Shown one piece after another: positions 16,139 to 25,472 of a DNA stretch of 64,000 nt; positions within the stretch are counted from its first letter, which is position 1, and each line of letters opens with the position of its first letter. Under the pieces are notes generated by a model that had not been told where the DNA came from, did not search any database, and saw nothing but the letters and a program-made list of their open reading frames with translations. This DNA is from Comamonas avium. Lineage in GTDB: Bacteria > Pseudomonadota > Gammaproteobacteria > Burkholderiales > Burkholderiaceae_C. The stretch spans positions 186,001 through 250,000 of the forward strand of contig NZ_JACSQK010000002.1 of NCBI RefSeq assembly GCF_014836675.1, read 5' to 3'. The translations under genes were made by a program, and so were the position numbers.

Positions 16139-17455
16139 TTATGACTCGCCAGACAGTTCAACCTGGGGGTTATCCAGCTTGGTGGCCTGAATCTTGTCAA
16201 TGATCTTGCCATCCATGTCTACCACCTCAAACTCCCAGTTTTCCCAGACCACTTTGTCTGTTTCCGCTGGCAGTTTGCCGGTCAGCAGCATCATCATGCC
16301 GCTCAAGGTTTGGTAGCGGCCCTTTTCTTCTTCCGGCACCGACCTAAGGCCCAGGCGGTCTTTGAGTTCAACGATCGGGATGTGGCCATCGAGCAGCCAG
16401 GAACCATCCGTGCGCTGCACGGCCCATGCATCGCTGGGGTCTTCGGTCACGAATTCGCCAGTGATGGCTTCGGTCAGATCGCGCACCGTGACAATGCCCT
16501 GCATTTCGCCGTATTCATCAATCACAAAGGCCATGGGCGCACCAGACAGCTTGAAGCTCTCCAGCAGTTCCATGCCGGTGATGGTTTCCGGAATGTAGAT
16601 CGGCTTTTGGATCAGGTCCTTGGATTCCAGCAGCTCGCGCTGGCCCTTGAGGGCATTGGCCAGCCACTGGCGCGAATTGATCACGCCCAGCAGGTTTTCA
16701 AAACTGCCATCAATCACGGGATAGCGTGCGTGGTCGTGCGACTCCACAATCGCCATGTTTTCTGCAAACGGCAGGTTCACGTCCAGGCACACCACATCAG
16801 AGCGCGGCACCATCAGTGAGGAGATCTGGCGATCGTCCAGACGGAACAGGTTGCGAATCATGGTGTGCTCGTTTTGCTCAATCGCACCCGATGTGGTGCC
16901 CTCAGCCAGCACGGCATGAATTTCATCTTCCGTCACGGTGGAATCGTTGCTCTCACGCACCCCCAGCAGCTTGAGCAAGCCGTGGGTGGACGAGGTCAGC
17001 AAAATGACAAATGGCTTGGTGATTTTGGCCAGCAAATTGATGGGCTTGGCCACCAGGCGGGCAATGCTTTCGGGGTTGGTCTGGCCCAGACGCTTGGGCA
17101 CCAGCTCGCCAACCACAATCGATACATAAGTGATCAGCACCACCACAATGGCAGTGGACAGGGTGCTGGCGTATTTGAGCGCCATGCCTTGTTCAACCAT
17201 CCACATGGATAAAGGCTGGGCCAGAGCGGCTTCACCAAAAATACCGTTCAGCACACCGATAGAGGTGATACCAATTTGAATGGTCGAGAGAAAACGTGTG
17301 GGGTTTTCGCCCAGCTGCAGCGCGGCAGCAGCAGCAGTATCGCCCTCATCTATCAGCTTTTGAAGCCGTGCCCTGCGTGCTGTCACCAGCGCGATTTCGG
17401 ACATGGCAAAGACGCCGTTCAAGATGATGAGGGCGATAAGTATAGGAATTTCCAT
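16139..17455 (-). CDS. CNNM/CBS-pair membrane protein (CorB/YtfL-like)
   Basis: This 438-residue protein has an N-terminal DUF21/CNNM membrane domain (about 1-190, four hydrophobic segments and the family motif A-M-S-E-I-A-L near residue 17), then a CBS pair (about 210-335, containing P-R-S-D-V and V-I-D-E-Y-G-E), and a C-terminal CorC/HlyC domain (about 350-430). Such proteins move or sense magnesium or cobalt, and were once called haemolysins. The length is normal. It is transcribed in the same direction as uppP, with a short gap. Confidence 0.87.
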   Translation of the reverse strand: MEIPILIALIILNGVFAMSEIALVTARRARLQKLIDEGDTAAAAALQLGENPTRFLSTIQIGITSIGVLNGIFGEAALAQPLSMWMVEQGMALKYASTLSTAIVVVLITYVSIVVGELVPKRLGQTNPESIARLVAKPINLLAKITKPFVILLTSSTHGLLKLLGVRESNDSTVTEDEIHAVLAEGTTSGAIEQNEHTMIRNLFRLDDRQISSLMVPRSDVVCLDVNLPFAENMAIVESHDHARYPVIDGSFENLLGVINSRQWLANALKGQRELLESKDLIQKPIYIPETITGMELLESFKLSGAPMAFVIDEYGEMQGIVTVRDLTEAITGEFVTEDPSDAWAVQRTDGSWLLDGHIPIVELKDRLGLRSVPEEEKGRYQTLSGMMMLLTGKLPAETDKVVWENWEFEVVDMDGKIIDKIQATKLDNPQVELSGES

Positions 17456-17511
17456 GATGGTGTTGAGCGTCCTTTCAACGTCGCTCTATTGCAAACAATA
17501 ACAGTTAGAGA

Positions 17512-18360
17512 TTACTGGATAAAACCAAAGTACAGGCCCAGCAAAATTGCAACCCCCAGCAGAACGCGGTAGATCACAAAGAATCCGAAGCCCTTGCTCG
17601 AGATCAGGCGCATGAACCAGACAATGACTGCATAGCCCACCACGAAGGCAATCACGGTGGCAGCAAGCGTCATGCCCCACTGTTCAGAGGTCATGGGTTC
17701 GCGCTTGAACAGCAGCATGTAAAAGCCCGACATCAGCACTGCAGGAATGGCCAGCAGGAACGAAAAGCGTGCCGCAGCCTCGCGGGTCATACCCAGCAAA
17801 AGGGCAGCAGTAATCGTGCCACCTGAGCGCGAGACGCCCGGAACCAGTGCCATGGCCTGTGCCAGGCCCAGCAAGACGCCATCTTTCCAGCCCAGATGGC
17901 CAATTTGGCGGGTTTGTGTGCCGCGCTTTTCCGCCCAGCCCAGCAGCAGGCCAAAGACGATCAGCATGGTGGCTGTCACCGCCAGCGTTCTGAATGAGGT
18001 TTCAATCCAGTCGCGCAAGAGCAGGCCCAGCACACAGATAGGGATGGTGCCCAAAATAACAAGCCACGCCAGCTTGGCATCCGTGTCCAAGGCCTCGCCG
18101 CTCTTGCGGCTGCCAATCAAAGGCAAGCTGGCAAACCATGCAAGCAGCATGCGCATCACATCTTTGCGAAAGTAAATCAGCACCGCCAGCTCTGTGCCCA
18201 GCTGGGTGATGGCTGTAAAAGCAGCCCCTGGATCTGCACCACCAGGAAGCAGGGGGCCAAGAATGCGCAGGTGAGCGCTGGAAGAAATAGGCAAAAACTC
18301 GGTCAAGCCTTGGACCAATCCAAGAATGATCGCGTCCAGCCATCCAAAGGTGGCATGCAT
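17512..18360 (-). CDS. uppP: Undecaprenyl-diphosphate phosphatase
   Basis: This 282-residue inner-membrane enzyme removes a phosphate from undecaprenyl diphosphate so that the lipid carrier for peptidoglycan and other wall polymers can be reused; loss or gain changes bacitracin sensitivity. The family motifs are both present: [11 protein letters not shown] near residues 16-26 and P-G-V-S-R-S-G-G-T near 172-180. About eight hydrophobic segments are visible. I set the start at the ATG at 18360, which gives the normal family N-terminus; longer upstream reading into the inverted-repeat region is unlikely. Confidence 0.92.
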   Translation of the reverse strand: MHATFGWLDAIILGLVQGLTEFLPISSSAHLRILGPLLPGGADPGAAFTAITQLGTELAVLIYFRKDVMRMLLAWFASLPLIGSRKSGEALDTDAKLAWLVILGTIPICVLGLLLRDWIETSFRTLAVTATMLIVFGLLLGWAEKRGTQTRQIGHLGWKDGVLLGLAQAMALVPGVSRSGGTITAALLLGMTREAAARFSFLLAIPAVLMSGFYMLLFKREPMTSEQWGMTLAATVIAFVVGYAVIVWFMRLISSKGFGFFVIYRVLLGVAILLGLYFGFIQ

Positions 18361-18399
18361 AGCGTAAGTGGGTAAACCATCAAAAAAGCAGTCCAGCAG

Positions 18400-18445
18400 T
18401 GTAGCGCCAGCGCTTCTTAAACACTGCCGCCAGGGTGGCGCTACA
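18400..18445. repeat. Inverted repeat in front of uppP
   Basis: Perfect 10-base arms TGTAGCGCCA (18400-18409) and TGGCGCTACA (18436-18445) flank a 26-base loop. It lies 40 bases upstream of uppP and could be a regulatory site or a transcript hairpin in the leader; no T-run follows. Confidence 0.55.
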
Positions 18446-18579
18446 GGCGCTGACGCGCGCGCATCCACACATGCCAATGGAATGCAAGGCGGATGCAGCC
18501 AGAGCAGACCCAGCCTTCAAGGGGCGCACAGCAGCCGGACGATCCGTTTTCTTGATGCATCGCTGCTCATCGAATTTAT

Positions 18580-19073
18580 GTTCATGTTTTTTTATATAAA
18601 TCTAGTGTTCAAGCACTTTAAAAATAATAAAAAATACATTTCATGGATCAAGAAATGCTTTAAAACACTTTTTTCAAGCATTTTTTCTGCCATGACGGTC
18701 AAGTGTTTTGCAAAAAAATATCTTTTGATACGACTAGATTCTGAGTGAAATCTGGCTTGAATGCATGCCTTAGAGCTGAAGATGGCTGGTCTTTTCTGCC
18801 AACTTTGCACACAGCATGTGGATAACTTTCTTCAAAAAATTGTGGATAGCTTTCGGCTACACCTGCATCGCTCGGATGGCACTTATCCACAATGTTCTTG
18901 TTTCACTGGCTTGTGAGTAAGTGAGCGATGATTGAAAAGATTTTTTCAACACTCTCACCCTCTTTATTCTTTACTTTTCCACATGCTTATCTGGAAGATT
19001 TAAGGCATATGCATGCAGTGATTCCCTTGGCAAACCACCTCACTCATCCACAATCTATAATGATTTTTCCACA
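18580..19073. promoter_or_regulatory. DnaA-box cluster with AT-rich segment before dinG
   Basis: Between uppP and dinG lies a gene-free stretch of 900 bases. An AT-rich part (about 18580-18725, poly-T/A tracts) is followed by six DnaA-box-like 9-mers: TGTGGATAA (18817-18825) and TTATCCACA (18893-18901) are perfect, while 18841-18849, 18975-18983, 19044-19052 and 19065-19073 each differ at one base. Both orientations occur. This density is far above chance and suggests DnaA binding, either as part of a two-part origin with the cluster at 25.5-26.3 kb, as a DnaA-titration site, or as regulation of dinG. Confidence 0.7.
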
Positions 19074-19260
19074 GCGTAGATCTGCTTGAATTTGTTGCCG
19101 TTCACTCAGAAAAGCGATGGAGCATTGCTTAAATTTTCAGCGAATTTACGCATGCCAGTCATCCAAGAAATAAATAAAAAGATGAAATGCATGCGTTTGA
19201 CTTGTATTGAAAATAATTTTTCACACCCTGCAGCACAGCTTTCTCGTTCAAAACCTCACA

Positions 19261-21426
19261 ATGAGTCAAAAAAAATGGGCCACGCAGGCCTTGGATTCCT
19301 TTGATTCCGTGGTCGCATCCATCCCCGGTTTTCGTGTCCGTGAGGGACAGCGAAAAATGGCCGCCCAGATCGCGCAGACGCTCTCCAATGCGCAGCTGGG
19401 CAAGGTGGAAGAGGGCGCTGCAGACCCGCAGCGCGCCATCGCGGTCATTCAGGCTGGAACCGGCGTAGGCAAGTCACTGGCATATGCAGCGCCTGCCATT
19501 GCCATGGCTTTGGCACGGGGCACACGCGTGCTGATTTCTACGGCCACCGTGGCTTTGCAAGAGCAGCTGGTCAACAAGGATCTGCCCGCGCTGGCGCAGC
19601 AACTGCCCACGCCTTTCAAATTTGCACTGGCCAAGGGCCGAGGCCGCTTTGTCTGCAAGCTGAAGCTGGAGCGTCTGGCCAGCTCGGGAGAAAACAGCGA
19701 CGAAGTGGATGACCTGTTTGCCGAAGAAGCCACAGAACAGCGCAAAACACGCCCCAAGGCAGAGACCGAGGCGCGCATGCAGTTCTACACATCGATGGCT
19801 GACGCACTGGCCACTGGCCAGTGGAATGGCGACCGCGACAGCCTCACCCCGCCGCCGGAAGCCGAGGCATGGGCACCGCTGGCCGCCGAAGGCAGCTCTT
19901 GCACGGGGCGCCATTGCCCGGCCTTTGACAACTGCACGTATTACGAACGCCGCAAAGAGATGGTGGCCGCGCAAGTCATTGTGGCCAATCATGATTTACT
20001 GCTTTCCAGTCTGGGAGCACGCTTGCTGCCAGAGCTGGACAACAGCCTGCTCATCCTGGACGAAGCCCACCATTTGCCGCAAACCGCGTTGTCACAATTT
20101 GCGTGTGATATGGACATGAGCCGGCTGACATGGATCGACAAGCTGGCCAGCCGTGCATTGCGTGTAGGCCAGTTGATGGAGGTCGATGAGATTGCCGACA
20201 TTGCCGGTTACAGCAGCGGGCTGCGTGAGCACCTGACTGAGCTGGCACGTCTGGTCATGTCGCTGTATGGCGAACAGCTCAAAGGCCAGAAAGACAGCTG
20301 GGGCCCTGCGCGAGTGCGCGTGCCACGTGGTGATTTGCCAGACCCCTTGCTGGAGCCTTTGGCGCAAGTCATGCACAACGCCAGCGGCTTTCTGGATGTG
20401 TTGCGCGCCATTGCCAAGGCGCTGAAAGCTGAGATCAAAGACAAGCCCGATGAGGCGCAGCGCCTGTCTGCACTGTATGCCCAGGTGGGCACGCTGGCCC
20501 CGCGCCTGGAGGCCGTGCACGACACCGCCCAGTTGCTCAGCCAGCAGCCAGAAACCCGTGAAGACGGCTCCCAGAGCGTGCCCAATGCCAAATGGTTCAC
20601 GCTGGAAATAGATGGCGACTTCATCGTGGTCAAAGGCCACGCCAGCCCCATCTTGCCCGGTGCCACGCTGCGCCACCACTTGTGGAGCCAGGTGCGCGGC
20701 GCGGTGCTGACCAGCGCCACGCTGACCAGTTGTGGCGACTTTGATTTCTTCTTGCGAGAGGCCGGTCTGCATGGCGATGCAGCAGTGCAGACGCTGGAAG
20801 TAGCCAGCCCGTTTGACTATGCCGCCCAGGGCACTTTGGTGGCCCACCAGACGCAGGCCGACCCGCGCGAAGCCGCTGCGTTTACCCGTGAGATGGTGGA
20901 GCGACTGCTCAATGACTTGAGCCGCGTGCAAGCCGGTGCGCTGGTGCTGTTTACCTCGCGTGATCAGATGCGCCAGGCTGTGGATGCGCTGCCCAGCGCC
21001 ATGCGCAATTACGTGCTGGTGCAAACGGCCATGCCGCGTTCCATGTTGCTGGCCGATCACCGTGCGCGGGTAGAGCAGGGCTTGCCTTCCATCATCTTTG
21101 GCATGCAGTCGTTTGGTGAAGGGCTGGATTTGCCCGGTGCGCTGTGTGAATCGCTGTTCATCACCAAGCTGCCGTTTTCGCCACCCGATGACCCTGTGGG
21201 TGAGTCACGCGCTGAATGGCTGCGCAGCAGCGGGCGCAACCCGTTCAACGAGCTGGTGGTGCCCGCCACAGCCATTCGACTGGCGCAATGGGTAGGGCGC
21301 GCTATTCGTACCGAAGAAGACCAGGCCCACGTCTATTGCTACGATCGGCGTCTGGTGGCTACCAGCTACGGAGCACAGTTGCTTAAAGGCCTGCCACCGT
21401 TCACGCTGGAAAAACGCATGGCATGA
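19261..21426 (+). CDS. dinG: ATP-dependent DNA helicase DinG
   Basis: This 721-residue superfamily 2 helicase of the XPD/DinG group unwinds DNA, R-loops and G-quadruplexes 5' to 3' during repair and replication-transcription conflict. The Walker A is A-G-T-G-V-G-K-S with Lys71; the DEAH box appears as L-D-E-A-H-H. Between them cysteines in F-V-C-K, S-C-T-G-R-H-C and N-C-T-Y-Y fit the four ligands of the iron-sulphur cluster. C-terminal motifs include S-F-G-E-G-L-D-L-P-G and Q-W-V-G-R-A-I-R. I chose the ATG at 19261; the open frame begins at 19207 but the extra residues look unrelated. It is preceded by the DnaA-box cluster. Confidence 0.92.
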   Translation: MSQKKWATQALDSFDSVVASIPGFRVREGQRKMAAQIAQTLSNAQLGKVEEGAADPQRAIAVIQAGTGVGKSLAYAAPAIAMALARGTRVLISTATVALQEQLVNKDLPALAQQLPTPFKFALAKGRGRFVCKLKLERLASSGENSDEVDDLFAEEATEQRKTRPKAETEARMQFYTSMADALATGQWNGDRDSLTPPPEAEAWAPLAAEGSSCTGRHCPAFDNCTYYERRKEMVAAQVIVANHDLLLSSLGARLLPELDNSLLILDEAHHLPQTALSQFACDMDMSRLTWIDKLASRALRVGQLMEVDEIADIAGYSSGLREHLTELARLVMSLYGEQLKGQKDSWGPARVRVPRGDLPDPLLEPLAQVMHNASGFLDVLRAIAKALKAEIKDKPDEAQRLSALYAQVGTLAPRLEAVHDTAQLLSQQPETREDGSQSVPNAKWFTLEIDGDFIVVKGHASPILPGATLRHHLWSQVRGAVLTSATLTSCGDFDFFLREAGLHGDAAVQTLEVASPFDYAAQGTLVAHQTQADPREAAAFTREMVERLLNDLSRVQAGALVLFTSRDQMRQAVDALPSAMRNYVLVQTAMPRSMLLADHRARVEQGLPSIIFGMQSFGEGLDLPGALCESLFITKLPFSPPDDPVGESRAEWLRSSGRNPFNELVVPATAIRLAQWVGRAIRTEEDQAHVYCYDRRLVATSYGAQLLKGLPPFTLEKRMA

Positions 21427-21443
21427 ACGTGCAACATCACAAT

Positions 21444-21533
21444 AAAAGGAGCTACCAAGGCTTACCAATACTAGTTTTCAATGTGATTTCATATTGAAAC
21501 ATAGACTGTTAAAGCGCTAGCAGCTCATTTTTT
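21444..21533. repeat. Dispersed palindromic intergenic repeat, copy 2
   Basis: Copy of the repeat family lying just past dinG. The left arm GGAGCTACCAAGGCTT, the inner TTTTCAATGTGATTTCATATTGAAA centre-like pattern and the right arm AAAGCGCTAGCAGCT are all visible (the centre is a shortened description; it spans 21474-21498). Confidence 0.75.
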
Positions 21534-21560
21534 AAAACTCCATTGAATGAAAGACATCTC

Positions 21561-21914
21561 TTGAGCACCACGACTTTCCCATCCTGCCCCCAATGCGGCC
21601 AAGACAATACCTACCCTGACGCAGCGCTGTTCATCTGCCCTGACTGTGCCCATGAGTGGTCAGAGCAAGCTGCAGCTAGCGACGATGATGATGGCCCCCG
21701 CGTAATCAAAGATGCCAATGGCACCCCTTTGGCCGACGGAGACACGGTGTTGCTGGTAAAGGATTTGAAGGTTAAGGGATCGTCCACCGTCATCAAGAAG
21801 GGCAGCAAGATCAAAGGCATTCGTCTGGTCTATGACAACGGCGACCACGACGTGGACTGCAAGACCGACCAAGGCCCTTTCATTCTGAAATCTGAGTTTC
21901 TGAAAAAGGCGTAA
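21561..21914 (+). CDS. yjdM: Zinc-ribbon protein YjdM (PhnA family)
   Basis: This 117-residue protein matches the YjdM/PhnA family in size and layout: an N-terminal zinc ribbon with C-P-Q-C near residue 9 and C-P-D-C-A-H-E-W near 27-34, a short acidic Asp linker, and a C-terminal SH3-like domain with D-G-D-T-V-L-L-V-K-D-L-K-V-K-G. The family was named after phosphonate use but has no proven role in it. I prefer the TTG at 21561, because it gives the usual family start; a TTG at 21543 would add six residues. Confidence 0.85.
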   Translation: MSTTTFPSCPQCGQDNTYPDAALFICPDCAHEWSEQAAASDDDDGPRVIKDANGTPLADGDTVLLVKDLKVKGSSTVIKKGSKIKGIRLVYDNGDHDVDCKTDQGPFILKSEFLKKA

Positions 21915-22243
21915 AGCCGCAGCCATTTGTGCTGATTTTGCGAAGGTGCATCAGCGCAGATGCCCTTCGCCACCAAGGCACTGCATCCAAAGCCTTCAGC
22001 GCCAGACCCTCGCTGTGGGGGCTGTTTGAACGCCCCCGCGCTCAGGGCGGCACCCATTCGCAAATCATGGTTTTTTGTGAAGGTGGCAGTTCGTCAAGAA
22101 CGCTCTAACTTACTGAAGGCAAATAAGTTTCTTGTACTTATCGCCATATTTTTCACAACAAAAATGGCTGGTGCTTTCCAAAAATAAACGTTAGCGCTAA
22201 CTCTCGCCAGCACGCATTCGCTGCGCGACATACGATGACGCCC

Positions 22244-22328
22244 CCGACGGCCAACCGCTACTTTCTCTGACTTGTGCTCACCCCTGTGCACAAGACACTG
22301 GTGAGTACCGGCGCCGTCGGTTTTTTTT
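22244..22328 (+). ncRNA. Structured RNA or attenuator ahead of the PQQ dehydrogenase gene
   Basis: An outer stem CCGACGGC (22244-22251) with GCCGTCGG (22313-22320) encloses an inner hairpin CTTGTGC (22271-22277) with GCACAAG (22288-22294), and eight T residues follow directly at 22321-22328. This is the shape of a folded RNA ending in a terminator, either a leader that controls the downstream gene or a small RNA. I do not recognise a known riboswitch class. The rest of the gap 21915-22398 holds no gene that I can support. Confidence 0.5.
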
Positions 22329-22398
22329 CTCCCTAAAAAACCATACATCAAAAAATCATGACAAGCGTGATCCAACTGATACCTCAGGAGCTGCTGCC

Positions 22399-24774
22399 AT
22401 GCGTGCATTGACACTCTTGCTTCTGGCCATTCTTGGCCTGCCACTGACTTTCGGCGGCAGCTACCTGCTTGCCTTGGGTGGCAGTCCTTTCTACCTGTTG
22501 AGCGGCGTGGTCGTATTGATCGCGGCGTTCGGTGTTCTCAAGCGCAAGCGCTGGGCTACGCCGGTATACGCCATCTGGCTGCTGGTGCTGCTGGCCTGGT
22601 CACTGTGGGAGTCGGGACTGCACTGGTGGCCACTGGCAACCCGTCTGGGCCTGCCTGCCATCATTGGTTTCATCATGGCGATTCCTGCTTCGCGCCGCAG
22701 TGCTGCTGCGGGCACAGCGCCTTTCGCTGCGGGCATGCCTGTGCTGGCAGCGTCGATCCTCTCGGCTGTAATCGCCTTCATCGGCATTCCTTTTCACCTC
22801 CATGAGACGGCCGGCAAGCTGTCAATGGAAGTGGTCAATCCCGATGCCAAAACTGGCGATAGCCCAGCCGCTGAAGGCGACTGGACCGCTTACGCGGGAT
22901 CACACCACGGCCAGCGCTTTTCCAAGCTCACACAGATCACGCCTGACAACGTGAACCAGCTGGATGTAGCCTGGCAGATCCGCACAGGTGACATGAAGGG
23001 CCCGGGCGACGTGGGTGAAACCACCTACCAGGCCACGCCACTGAAAATTGGCGACAGCCTGTACCTGTGCACCCCGCACAGCCTGGCCATTGCTCTGGAT
23101 GCTGATACGGGTGCCGAAAAATGGCGCTTTGATCCGCAAGCGGGCATGGAATCTAACCGCCAGCACCAGACCTGCCGCGGCGTTGCTTTCCATGCAGATG
23201 CGCCAGCTACTTCTGCTGCAACTGCAGTGGCAGCGACGACTGCGACAGCCAGTGCAGCACAGTGCAAGCACCGCATCTTCCTGCCATCTTCCAACGCCAA
23301 GCTCTATGCGCTGGATGCCGAAACCGGCAAGTTGTGCGAAGACTTCGGTGACAAGGGTGCGATCGATCTGACGCACAACATGCCCAACAAGCAGCCCGGT
23401 TATCTGAACCCCACATCGCCACCCGTGATTGCGGGCGATACGCTGATCATTGGCGCATCGGTCAACGACAACTACGCCGTGGAATCCCCCTCGGGCGTGA
23501 TTCGTGCGTACGACGTACACACCGGCAAGCTGCTGTGGAACTGGGATTCTGGCAACCCTGAGGCCACCGAGCCTTTTGATCCAGCCAACCCCAACCAGGT
23601 CTACAAGGCATCTTCGCCCAACAGCTGGACGGTGTTCTCTGCCGACACCGAGCTGGGCATGGTCTACGTGCCCATGGGCAACCGCGTACCGGACCAGCTG
23701 GGTCAATACCGCAACGCTGACGAAGAAAAGTACACCGCCGCCATCGTGGCGCTGGACTTAAAGACCGGCAAGCTGCGCTGGTACCAGCAAACCGTGCACC
23801 ACGACCTGTGGGACATGGACCTGGGATCGCAGCCCGTGCTGCTGGACCTGGATCTGCCCCAGGGCCGTACACCTTCACTGGTGCTGCCCACCAAGCAAGG
23901 TGATGTCTATGTGCTGGACCGCCGTGACGGTACGCCCATTCATGCGGTCACCGAGCGTCCTGCACCTCAGGGTACCGACGTGCCCGGCGAACACACCGTG
24001 CCCACACAGCCTGTGTCGGCTTTGAGCTTTGAGCCTCCCAAGCTGACGGAGTCAGACATGTGGGGTGCCAGCTTGATCGACCAGATGATGTGCCGTATTC
24101 AGTTCAAGAAACTGCGCTACGAAGGCCGCTACACCGCACCTTCACTGCAAGGCACACTGGTGTATCCCGGAAACTTTGGCACCTTCAACTGGGGCTCCGT
24201 GGCGGTGGATCCACAGCGCCAGGTGATGTTTGGCATGCCAACCTACCTGGCTTTCGTCTCGACACTGATCCCCCGCGACCAGCTCAAGGGTGACACCGTG
24301 ATGAATCTGGGCGAGCAAGGTATCAACGCCAACGAAGGCGCTGGCTACGCTGTCAAGATGCACCCCTTCCTGTCGCCCATGGGCGTGCCTTGCCAGACTC
24401 CTCCATGGGGAACCGTGGCAGCAGCAGATTTGCGTACCGGCAAGATTGCCTACCAGTACCGCAACGGCACCATCCGCGACCTGTCACCCATCCCTCTGCC
24501 CATCAAGGTAGGTGTTCCCGGTATCGGTGGCCCCCTGATGACGGCTTCAGGCGTTGCCTTCCTGGGCGCTGCAGTGGACAACAACTTCCGCGCCTATGAC
24601 GTTGCCACGGGTGATGTGCTGTGGAATGCCCGTCTGCCTGCAGGTGGCCAAGCCACTCCCATGACTTACCTGAACAGCCAGGGTGAGCAGGTGGTGGTGC
24701 TGGTGGCCGGTGGTCACGGCTCCATTGGCACCAAGGCGGGTGATTACGTGATCGCCTACAAACTCAAGAAGTAA
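22399..24774 (+). CDS. Membrane-bound PQQ-dependent dehydrogenase (glucose/quinate/shikimate family)
   Basis: This 791-residue protein has five hydrophobic segments in its first 150 residues, then a periplasmic eight-bladed PQQ propeller. In the family it oxidises an aldose or a cyclic polyol such as glucose or quinate and passes electrons to ubiquinone. Repeats such as A-L-D-A-D-T-G-A-E-K-W and A-L-D-L-K-T-G-K-L-R-W-Y are propeller blades, and D-L-W-D-M-D-L-G is a conserved active-site region. Residues about 267-289 are a run of Ala and Thr that looks like an insertion in a loop. The substrate cannot be chosen from sequence alone. RBS AGGAG lies just upstream of the ATG. Confidence 0.85.
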   Translation: MRALTLLLLAILGLPLTFGGSYLLALGGSPFYLLSGVVVLIAAFGVLKRKRWATPVYAIWLLVLLAWSLWESGLHWWPLATRLGLPAIIGFIMAIPASRRSAAAGTAPFAAGMPVLAASILSAVIAFIGIPFHLHETAGKLSMEVVNPDAKTGDSPAAEGDWTAYAGSHHGQRFSKLTQITPDNVNQLDVAWQIRTGDMKGPGDVGETTYQATPLKIGDSLYLCTPHSLAIALDADTGAEKWRFDPQAGMESNRQHQTCRGVAFHADAPATSAATAVAATTATASAAQCKHRIFLPSSNAKLYALDAETGKLCEDFGDKGAIDLTHNMPNKQPGYLNPTSPPVIAGDTLIIGASVNDNYAVESPSGVIRAYDVHTGKLLWNWDSGNPEATEPFDPANPNQVYKASSPNSWTVFSADTELGMVYVPMGNRVPDQLGQYRNADEEKYTAAIVALDLKTGKLRWYQQTVHHDLWDMDLGSQPVLLDLDLPQGRTPSLVLPTKQGDVYVLDRRDGTPIHAVTERPAPQGTDVPGEHTVPTQPVSALSFEPPKLTESDMWGASLIDQMMCRIQFKKLRYEGRYTAPSLQGTLVYPGNFGTFNWGSVAVDPQRQVMFGMPTYLAFVSTLIPRDQLKGDTVMNLGEQGINANEGAGYAVKMHPFLSPMGVPCQTPPWGTVAAADLRTGKIAYQYRNGTIRDLSPIPLPIKVGVPGIGGPLMTASGVAFLGAAVDNNFRAYDVATGDVLWNARLPAGGQATPMTYLNSQGEQVVVLVAGGHGSIGTKAGDYVIAYKLKK

Positions 24775-24788
24775 ACACGCTGCATGAA

Positions 24789-24863
24789 CAGGGCTGATGC
24801 ACTCAGCCCTGCAAGCAAGGCCTCTTCAACCTCTTTAGGGAGTGTTTGAAGAGGCCTTTTTTT
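24789..24863 (+). terminator. Tandem hairpins and terminator after the PQQ dehydrogenase gene
   Basis: A first hairpin (CAGGGCTGA/TCAGCCCTG, 24789-24811) is followed by a strong terminator with arms AAGGCCTCTTCAA (24817-24829) and TTGAAGAGGCCTT (24846-24858) and a T-run. Confidence 0.85.
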
Positions 24864-25472
24864 GGGCTTTATTCGGCCATCCCTGCACACAGGCCATGCC
24901 TCTGTACGGTACCCCAGTCCTCGGCATAGACAGCCCATAGACAGCCAGTAAATCGTTGGCAGCCGCATGGCCAGGCAGTGCGCAGGCCCTCATTGCTCCT
25001 GCAGTCCTGCGTTGAAAACATCCGCATGACCGCTGCCTTGTCAGCAACAGACAGCCAGGACAAGGTCACAAGCGCCTGACAGGCCTGCACCAGCAGGACA
25101 TGGGGGGTAGGGTGCCGAACCCCTTAACAGGCACGTACAGGCTTGCTCTGCTGCTGCAGACAGGCCTGTCAAGCTGAGACCAGCCTTGAGCTGGTTCCGG
25201 TACTGCCCAGGCACCGATCACTGAACGGTTACTGAACTGAGAGATTTCTTCTTGCTTGCTGCAGCTTCAAAAAAATTGCTTTCTGCGATCTGTCCTGATT
25301 CGATAGCTGCAAACGTCCAGAGCGTAGAGCTCATCCCCTTGAACGCCGGAAATCAGATCGAACGTGTTGTGAACGCACATGGTGCTTTTCACACAAGCAC
25401 CGCAGTGATCGTTGAATATTTTTGAATGACTCTTTGGCACGTCTCTACGCTGGCTAAAACACTGTCCACTGC

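Noticed and set aside
20092-21060. A 322-residue open frame opposite dinG
   Set aside because: Antisense of a helicase with strong motifs; composition rich in His and Gln.
24776-25250. Short open frames in the GC-rich part of the origin gap
   Set aside because: Composition and lack of ribosome sites suggest non-coding DNA; a GACAGGCCTGTC palindrome at 25159-25170 is the only notable element.
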